Origin: Mermis nigrescens
Taxonomy: Eukaryota; Nematoda; Enoplea; Mermithida; Mermithidae
Length of the DNA: 64,000 bases
Assembly (NCBI GenBank): GCA_036768485.1
Contig: JAVLUZ010000261.1
Coordinates: 1-64,000, forward strand
Direction of reading: 5' to 3'
Positions 57,042-64,000 of the stretch are shown in pieces. The number at the start of each line of letters is the position of its first letter. The stretch's first letter is position 1. The position numbers were made by a program, and so were the translations under genes. A model generated the notes under the pieces. It did not search any database, was not told the DNA's origin, and was given only the letters and a program-made list of their open reading frames with translations.

Positions 57042-57699
57042 ATCGTATAACGATTGAAATCTCGGAAGGTATCAAAAATACGGACCATTTGACGCATTGA
57101 TATTAAGATCGGAGATAAATGATCTGGCGCCGGTGACATTCTGTGCGGTAAAAATTCTGGAAGAATCTGGTGCGCAATGCCATCAGTCACCACACTCGGT
57201 GCGTCAAGGTGTGGGTGCACTACCAGATAGTGTAAAGGAACTTCGTACAGCATCATTCCGGTTGTAATGAAAAAGCGGGTGCGCACAAAAATTGGTCAGG
57301 GTAAAATAATTGGTTAAAAACGCTTATTTTGCTGATAAATCGAGGTGCCGGCGCACAATCAACATCAGCCAAAGGTTGTGCAATTGTAGACCAATCTAAA
57401 GGACGCGAGGGTGTGTCAGTTGTAGCCGCGTAATGCAGATGTGCTGCGTACACCCGGTCAAAGTGCACTTGGGCACACTCGACCAACTGGTCATACAGAC
57501 GCATTCCTGCAACTTCACCCAGATAAGAGCATAACTCGTGCAATACGTCAGGCGCGATATAGCACGGTGCTTCACGCGTCATGGTTTCCATCATGTTGAA
57601 AAAATGTTGCACATAACGCAAGCATGGCCATAGGAGCCGTGAAACAAGTAGTAGGTGCCACTGAACTCGACATGCCTTGTGGCGCGGATTGGGACGCAA
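57023..57699 (-). pseudogene. Gypsy-2 ORF3, middle part, frameshifted
   Basis: Two frames (57253-57699 and 57023-57286) continue the reading region. They contain PDVLHELCSYLGEVAGMRLY and YEVPLHYLVVHPHLDAPSVV. A shift near 57280 and another near 57040 connect them to their neighbours. The sequence looks like a folded, mostly helical protein. No family is recognised. Confidence 0.5.
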
Positions 57700-58177
57700 T
57701 TTGCATGGACAACACTGCTTGCTGTACTTCCTGTGCGGGTAGTGAGCATTGTGGTAGCGGTGGGAAGCCTATAATTTCTGTCATGATAACGTCTGGTTCA
57801 GGTTGACGCTCTACCCAATCCGGCTGAGAAGTCGGTAAAGGTAGGAGCGAACTGAAGCCCAAGGGTGCCTGCTTGTCCGCCGCAAGCGATTGTGAAACAA
57901 TCAGTTGCGAAACGGTAGTAGCCCCTTTTTGAGCCATTGCCGCGTGTGTGGTACGCGGTGGCGACAAGTTTGCTTGCCTTTCCGATTCAGCATCGGATAA
58001 CGCCATGACTAAATGTTTAGGAGACAAATCGTTGTCCTCTGTAGAGATAGATTGTTCTATTCCAACCATAGGAGAATCGTAAGGAATATCAGTTTGCAAA
58101 GAAATCGCAGATGCTGGGGTACTTGAGCTGGTTGGTTTGGACTTAGGTTCGGTGTCAGGCGCATGAACCGGGCCCAA
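57572..58177 (-). pseudogene. Gypsy-2 ORF3, Pro/Ser-rich linker
   Basis: A 201-codon stretch rich in Ser, Pro, Thr and Ala (KPTSSSTPASAISLQTD, then many Gln). It lies in the same frame as the segment before it (58196-59089), separated by one TAG near 58196. It is probably a disordered linker between the exonuclease-like domain and the helical part. Confidence 0.55.
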
Positions 58178-58195
58178 AACTGAGTCGGCAATTGC

Positions 58196-59543
58196 CTACG
58201 ATCCCTGAACTTTTAGATCAGGATTATTGAAAACATTAGTATGAGCCAACGCTTCCGTTACAGAGGCAACGGTGGTGGCTGCGGCTATGGCCGCTGGTGT
58301 TTGTGGAGCTGGTCCGTAAAAGTCCTCTACTGTGACTAATTCTCCGCCATCAGAATCAATGGAGACATCAGTTGCCGTGCTGGTCGACTGGCCCCGTGAT
58401 GGCTTGCGAGACGACAATGGTATACGCCGTCTGGTTTTCAGTTCGCTAGCTTTAACGTGCAATTTGTCGCCTTTAAACGAAATTGGCATAGGTTTTCTAT
58501 CGTCGGTAATGCAATTATTTTGCGAGCAGCCTTCTATCAATATGAAAACATCGATAGTAATCAGGGCATCCATCGCTAAATAATGTTGCATATCCCGAGT
58601 TAGTGGTAAGCTCCACGCCTGACCAAAATTATCAGGCGCGTTTGGATCAATAGCCATGTCAAAGAAAAATTCAGCCAAGCGCTTTAAGGTGTGTGAATGC
58701 GCTGTAATATGGAGACGGTGAGTGAACAATCTCGCCAAAGGCTGTATAGTTATCAATAAAATTCGCACTAAACGGATCTTTCCAATGCCGTTGATTTCGA
58801 ATCTTGGCATCAGGAATTGCCAAAATTTCTTCGAAAGTTGGGCCGTAAACATGAGAATATGCAAGTCTGTCTTGCGTGGGGTCGTAACAGACCATATATA
58901 CGTTCGGTAGACGCGTTTTGAGCAGCTGATGAAGCCCAAACGGAGGTTTTGGGAACTTAGCAATGTTTCAGCAGAACACATGACTGTTTGCGCTAGCAAC
59001 TTGGACATAGCGAATGAATGGGCCATGGAGGTCCTGATAGGTGGGACATAGCTGCTTAAAACGCAAATCTCAGCGGCCTTTTTGGTCATTCACAAATTCC
59101 GAATCGTAGCCCAAAAATAACATGCCATTGGTCATGTTTGATGGCTGAATCAAAGCCAAAATAGCTCCAAAAGACTCCTGGTCATTGGTGATCAAAACAG
59201 TGGATAGAAGTCTCTTCTTTGGCACATGAAGGGTAGCCAAAGGGAATCTATCAAACCTGTTCTCCCACCAGAGCTCTTGGTCATTTATACGTTTACTGTG
59301 ATTTGTGGCTACATGTGATGTTTTATGCTCTATCATTTTTGCGGTAAGTGCCTCTAGACCGCCAACACGACTCATCATTTTGTGGCACAGCGGGTCTGGT
59401 AGAACCAACCCCCGCTCCAAAGCCATATTTGTCAAAGCCAAACAAAACTCATCTAGGGACACGGGATTGCGCCCCTCAAATTTGAATCGGCGACCAGCTG
59501 CTTCCAGCAATGCCTCCTTGCTTGGAGTACCTTCAGCAGCCAT
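58196..59543 (-). pseudogene. Gypsy-2 ORF3, DEDDy 3'-5' exonuclease-like domain
   Basis: From the ATG at 59543 one frame runs to 58671 with two internal TGA codons (near 59070 and 58960), then shifts and continues in the frame of 58196-59089. Motif I is MLFLGYDSEF, with the Asp-x-Glu pair. A strand-rich part follows (IRYVQVASANSHVF), then MVCYDPTQDRL, a candidate motif II. Motif III is WSLPLTRDMQHYLAMDA, with the Tyr and Asp of the DEDDy type, as in RNase D, WRN and Nibbler-like nucleases. The ~60 residues before motif I and the basic Ser-rich tail are unassigned. It lies downstream of integrase, where some Gypsy elements carry env. Stops and a frameshift make this copy inactive. Similarity is judged by motif pattern only. 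Confidence 0.72.
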
Positions 59544-60763
59544 GGGTCTGCAAAAGGGAAAACATTAGCTAATGGTACGGCATGTGCTGTTTTAGAGACA
59601 TTCAATAAACGTATAAGCGCACAGTCCTTAGCTTTTTGCTCCCTGCCCGGTAATTCCTCAAAACTTATTACTACTGCCGGAGCTAGAGGGCAATGTGGTA
59701 ATTTTACCAACACAAAATCGCCAGGGATATACACATGTTTTTCGACAATTAAATCTGAGTAGGGTAGTTTGGGCTCAGGCAGAAGTCTATTCCGGTGAAC
59801 GAGATGAGTGATTAGAGGATTATAGACATATGCAATTTTCGCAGTTTCAGGAGTAGGTAAATCAATAATTCTATATGGTCCAACACGTTTAGGTGATAGT
59901 TTACCGATTTCAGGTTGAATTACTGAGGTATTATTAAGGTAAACTATATCCGAGAGAGAAAAATTTGTTTGAGTTACGGATTTGTCATATTGAGATTTTT
60001 GTTGCTTACGCGCTTGAGCTAGATTTTTAGATGCGATTCCGTGTAGATCTTGTAAAGTCAGCTTTAAGTCAATAACATATTTTTCTGCAACAGATGGTAA
60101 ATTTGGATTCATTACAAAGTGATTTATGAGAAGAGTGTCAAAGGGAAATGCTGGTTCGCGACCATAAAGCATTTCAAAAGGAGATATATTAGTTGATGAT
60201 TGCGGAGTCGCGCGGTATGCGAATAACACGAAAGGTAGAAATTGCTCCCAATCATACTGGGAACGCGCGCTCAGCTTAGACAAACCATCAATCAAAGTGC
60301 GATTATAACGTTCCATTAACCCATCACACTGGGGATGATATGGGGTTGTAAATATTTTTTGAACGTTTAGTAGTTTACAAACTTCTGAAATTAGGGTAGA
60401 TGTAAAGTTTGAACCCTGATCTGTCAAAAATTTCTTGGGAACACCATAACGTGGGATAATTTCTCGAAATAACAAATTTGCAATTGTTGTTGCTTTTATG
60501 TCAGAAACAGCAAAAGCTTCCACATATTTGGTAAAATAATCCATAAAAACAACAATTTGGTCATTTCCGGAGGGAGATCGCGGCATATGCAAATAATCAC
60601 ACGCAATGAGTTCAAAAGGTGCGGATACTTTGATTGGTTGCAATGGAATGGATGTGGAATTTAATGCGACCTTACGTTGTAAGCACACATCACAATTCCT
60701 ACACCACGCGATCACATCATTTTCCATGCGCGGCCACCAATAATGCATTTGTATGGCGGGCAA
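59453..60763 (-). pseudogene. Gypsy-2 integrase
   Basis: The 436-codon open stretch includes the Cys pair of the zinc region (NCDVCLQRK), with its His residues partly upstream across a TGA stop near 60788. The DDE core carries Asp in LIACDYLHMP, Asp in FLTDQGSNFT and Glu in GLMERYNRTL, all present. The C-terminal GPY-type module is LSPKRVGPYRIID with HRNRLLPEP. This is the least damaged domain of the copy. It overlaps the start of ORF3 by ~90 nt in another frame. The catalytic triad looks intact, but the upstream stop and broken RT make a working polyprotein impossible. Confidence 0.93.
59548..59566 (-). promoter_or_regulatory. Candidate splice acceptor before ORF3
   Basis: The minus strand reads TTTTCCCTTTTGCAG|ACCC immediately before the ORF3 ATGG, a strong pyrimidine tract and CAG. 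In errantiviruses the env ORF is made from a spliced mRNA whose acceptor lies just before env. The same arrangement is inferred here. The donor would lie at higher coordinates or outside the window. Confidence 0.6.
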
Positions 60764-60787
60764 GATTTTGCGCGATGAAAAATGAGC

Positions 60788-61681
60788 TCAGAAAATAGAG
60801 TCATGAAATTCGGTTAATATAAAGCGACACAAAGATTTGGGTATGACTATTTGATGTACGACAGTTGGTGAACGTTTAGGTTGGAATCTGCGAAAAAGTA
60901 CATCGTTCATGAGAAAAAATTCGTCACGATATTTTTTCGTTGTTAAGTCATTTAATGCAATGCGAATTTTATGTAATTCGTCATCTGCACGTTGCTCAGC
61001 GAGTAAACGCGCAGGTGTTAGCATTTCAGCTTTTTCAGCATCAGTAAGTAACAGGCGTTCACAAAATGTAGGTGGTTTTGTATTGGTAGGATCGATTTGC
61101 GCAGTAGGATTATTATTTTGCGCATTTGGATGATTAATTGGTGCAGTAGGCGCATGATCGCGCGATCGGTCAGGTGGAACCGATTCATCATCTGACTGAA
61201 AATCTTCCGATTCTAAATTTGCGATGTTAACAACATTTTTGCGCTCCAATTTATATTTTCGTTCTGCATGATCGTATTCAGGGTGTCGTGAAAGAAGATC
61301 AGCTGCGCAGTTATATGCACCAGGAACGTAAACAATATCATATTCGTATTCTTGTACTTTGAGACCCCAACGGCGTAAACGACTCAATGGGTCTTTAATG
61401 TTTACTAGCCAAGTTAATGCTTGATGATCAGTTTCGACAATGAATTTTTTACCGTAAAGATAATGTCGATAATGCTTGATGGCCCACACTACCGCTAATG
61501 CTTCTTTTTCTGAAGTAGCATAGTTACATTTGGCAGAATTTAGCACGCGACTAGCGTAGCTAAGAATAAAACGATTTTTGGATGGTAAGTGTTTTTGTGT
61601 CAAAATAGCACCTAACGCATAATTACTGGTGTCAGTTGTTAAAATGAATTGGTGCTCATCATCGAATTTTGGTAGTTGCAA
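60788..61681 (-). pseudogene. Gypsy-2 RNase H and integrase N-terminus
   Basis: RNase H motifs appear in order: FILTTDTSNYALGAIL (Asp), TSEKEALAVVWAIKHYRHYL (Glu), VETDHQALTWL (Asp) and AADLLSRHP. A linker rich in Asn, Pro and Thr follows, then LTEFHDSIF, the start of the integrase zinc region, which is interrupted by TGA. It joins RT upstream through a one-base frameshift near 61815. Confidence 0.92.
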
Positions 61682-61707
61682 AATAGGTGGGAAAGTAAAT
61701 GCTTTCT

Positions 61708-62577
61708 TCAGAAGCTCAAAGGCGGTTTGGTGTTCAGCCTTCCAGCAAAATTCGACATCTTTACGAAGAAGATGGAATAACGGTTTAGTGATTTTGGCAA
61801 GATCTTTAACGAATTTTTAAACCATTGGACTAAGCCAAGGAATTTCTGCAAGGATTTAACGGTTTTTGGTATGGGAAACGAGAGTAAATCTGCGAATTTG
61901 GACATATCAGGAGCGATGCCCATTGCACTTATGCAGTGGCCAAGAAATTTTACCTCTGCATGCGCAAGATGGCATTTATCAGGCTTTACACGTAAGTTTG
62001 CTTTTTTAAGAGCAATAAAGACATTCTCAAGATCTTTTAAATGTTCTTTGAAAGTGCGCAAAAAAATAATTATGTCATTGATGTAAACGAGACAAGATTT
62101 CCAATTTAGGCCTGCGAGCATGAGCTCCATTAGCCTTTGGAAATCTGCGGGCGCATTTTTTAGGCCAAAAGGTAAAACTTCATTTTCGTAATGACCAACA
62201 GGGCATATAAAAGCAGTTTTTTTGCGAGATTTATTATCTAGTGGAATTTGCCAGTAACCAGATTTTAAATCTAATGTGCTAAAATATGCAGCATTGCCTA
62301 AGGTATCGAAATAATTGTCTAATTGTGGAAGAGGATAAACTTGTGTTTTAGTAACGTCATTTAACCATTGATAATCAACGACCGGCCTAAGGGAACCGTC
62401 CTTTTTCCCAATGAGAAATAATGGACTTGCCCATGGGCTAGTTGTAGGTCGAATAATTTTATCCGCAAGCATTTCATTTATAATTTTCTGCATGGATTCT
62501 CTTCTAGAATGCTCAACACGATAAGTTTTTCCAACAACGGGCGGATTATCCCCTGTGTCAATATGATGTTTCATCAA
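61708..62577 (-). pseudogene. Gypsy-2 reverse transcriptase
   Basis: Fingers and palm are recognisable: DKIIRPTTSPWASPLFLIGK, FSTLDLKSGYWQIPL (first catalytic Asp), PFGLKNAPADFQRLMELML and LGHCISAMGIAPD. The active site that normally reads Tyr-x-Asp-Asp reads YINDI (near 62077), so one catalytic Asp is Asn. A one-base loss in an A-run near 61815 shifts the frame before the connection domain. The upstream join to the protease region is also frameshifted, near 62650. Confidence 0.93.
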
Positions 62578-62627
62578 GGGGGTACGTCCGAGAGGTTCGT
62601 TTTTTAATGCAAAAATTGAGTCGTGTT

Positions 62628-63290
62628 TTAAACATAGTTCACGAATTTGTCAAAAGATGAAACATGCGACACAACTTCGGCATCAGAAGTTAAAGAACCT
62701 ATTATTTCACCAGAGTCGATGCGAATTGGCGCTCTAGAGATGTTACAAACGCGAACAGGTATTAGAGGTTGTGAAGCATCGACTATAGACGGAGCAACAA
62801 AAAGTGAGGTTTTTTCCATAAAATCTGGATTTGGTTCGAATAATGCAAAATCAAAATTGCAAGAACCGTGACTTATATAGCCAGGTGTAATTAATTCATG
62901 CCTAGGTTGTATAATAACAGGCTCAGGTAAGAAACATGCACACACACAACACCAGAGGTAGTTGTGTTGGGTTTCACGCAAAATTTCAATTTTTCATGAG
63001 ATGAGAGTAAATTAATCTTTATGCCGTTTATAAAAGCACAGCGCTCAATAGGATTAACCCAAATGAGTGCGGATTCACAAAAATCATATCCTAAGAGCAT
63101 GTCTTCCAGCAAGTGATGAATTATAGATACTGAGGTAGAAATAGATTGTTCCACAATGGTTAAAGTCATATTTACTTTATACCGAACTACAGCGGTGATT
63201 TCGCCTACACCATGTACAACTTGTGAGACTTGTTTAGGTGGTAAATTAAACTCAAGACGTTAGAATGCAGATGTGGTCATCATGGTGACC
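62628..63290 (-). pseudogene. Gypsy-2 protease and following spacer
   Basis: After the protease motif (see gag-pro entry) the frame continues over a TAA near 63260 through VSQVVHGVGEITAVV and LLEDMLLGYDFCESALIWVN, the usual protease C-terminal strand. A shift near 62950 leads into 62628-62981 (HELITPGYISHGSC, EVVSHVSSFDKF), which bridges to RT. Confidence 0.8.
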
Positions 63291-64000
63291 TGTGAACCCA
63301 TATCTATGAGAACAGGTACGTCAATGCCATGAACTTTAATGAGAATGGTGGGTAAATTTGTCCCAGCATGGCTTACAATCGGAATATTAGGATCTAAAGT
63401 CTTAGATGCAGGTAGATTGATTTTTTCATAAGTTGCGAGACGACGTTGTAAACGTTCGTACTCTTTGAGAAATTCTTGTGACACGAATAGATTGGGACGC
63501 ACGCTAGATTCTGGCCCTTTTGCAGTAACCGTGTTTACATCATGAGGAGATGTAAGGGTTGGCTGCGGTGGGGGCACATTCATGGTGGGTTGGTTATCCG
63601 CGGTGTATGTGACATACAGGTGGTTGAGATTGTTGTCGCTGCGGTAATTTGAGTTGTAGTATGTGCCACGCTGTTCATTAGGGAACTGCACGAAAGGTGT
63701 ATTTTGTCGCGATTGATTATTATAACGATTATCGTAAATCAAACTTTGATAATTAGCACGCGAATTTTGGTAATAATCATTACGATTTTGCCTAAAATTC
63801 GATCATGTTTGCTTAGGATCAAAGCAATTATCATTATTTGCATAGTTAGATGAACGATGTTGACTAGAGTTACGATATCATAATTGAGATCGATGTCTAC
63901 TTTGCAAATTTGAACGCGATGGCGAACGATTTTGGCGCAAAAAGAACGCAATTGGCTGCGATTGCGAGCCATAGAATTATTACTTCGATCAGGTTGGGTA
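63260..64000 (-). pseudogene. Gypsy-2 gag C-terminus and protease start
   Basis: The stretch 63260-63742 encodes a polar, Asn/Gln/Tyr-rich region (YNNQSRQNTPFVQFPNEQRG) and then the protease active site VPVLIDMGSQVTMM. The usual Asp-Thr/Ser-Gly is Asp-Met-Gly here (63299-63301). Upstream (63739-64000) is an Arg/Ser/Asn-rich gag tail in more than one frame, with a stop. No zinc knuckle was seen before the window ends. Confidence 0.78.

Larger units (their letters stand above)
53694..64000 (-). mobile_element. Ty3/Gypsy element Gypsy-2, 5' end beyond the window
   Basis: Element order on the minus strand is gag (to 64000 and beyond), protease, RT, RNase H, integrase, a long ORF3, polypurine tract and 3' LTR. 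All parts share one orientation and adjoin each other, so they are one copy. The 5' LTR and primer-binding site lie outside. The copy is inactive: every coding part has stops, frameshifts or altered catalytic residues. Confidence 0.92.

Noticed and set aside
58671..59543. TGA recoding (selenocysteine or readthrough) in ORF3
   Set aside because: The same copy also has TAG and TAA stops, frameshifts and a changed RT active site, so decay explains the TGA codons.
55539..59543. ORF3 as an independent host gene
   Set aside because: It lies between the integrase and the polypurine tract/LTR, in the same orientation and overlapping integrase, so it is part of the element.

Overview
This is a stretch of an AT-rich animal nuclear genome, most likely from an arthropod. 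It has spliced genes with GT/AG introns, Ty3/Gypsy retroelements, a tRNA-derived SINE and many short DNA transposons with 8-bp target-site duplications (TSDs). I see no bacterial, organellar or CRISPR features. The species cannot be named from the sequence alone.

The only host gene I can reconstruct is TSR1, which encodes the 40S pre-ribosome maturation factor. It lies on the + strand from 15697 to 49546. Nineteen small exons (55-218 nt, plus one terminal exon) join into about 816 codons, close to the family length, and all splice phases agree except for one extra base in exon 9. The remaining ~31 kb of this 34-kb gene is intron, packed with transposons. Many of these can be delimited to the base by their TSDs.

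Layout. 1-4900: a foldback repeat, a decayed ~245-bp tandem array and one short unidentified minus-strand ORF. 4928-7775: two ~1.05-kb LTR-like repeats in head-to-head orientation. 8600-15314: a decayed minus-strand Ty3/Gypsy element (Gypsy-1). It is split by a hAT-like element in its RNase H region (9757-10652) and by a second one at the end of its RT region (11066-13270), which itself holds a third. 15697-49546: TSR1. 49547-53500: clustered MITEs and a 2.8-kb hAT-like element with GATCTG arrays. 53694-64000: a second minus-strand Ty3/Gypsy element (Gypsy-2). It is cut off by the window end and runs, in element order, gag, protease, RT, RNase H, integrase, a long third ORF, polypurine tract and 3' LTR.

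Two points deserve most attention. (1) Gypsy-2 carries, in the position where errantiviruses have env, a ~1,330-codon reading region. Its N-terminal part looks like a DEDDy 3'-5' exonuclease (RNase D/WRN-like), and a strong splice acceptor sits 4 nt before its ATG. I know of no described Gypsy lineage with this arrangement. (2) The larger hAT-like elements share a design: a short TIR followed by an array of a short self-complementary unit, with a different unit in each family (GGCCCC, GGGTACCC, GAGGCCTCGG, GATCTG, and others). Both retroelement copies are inactivated by stops, frameshifts and changed catalytic residues.
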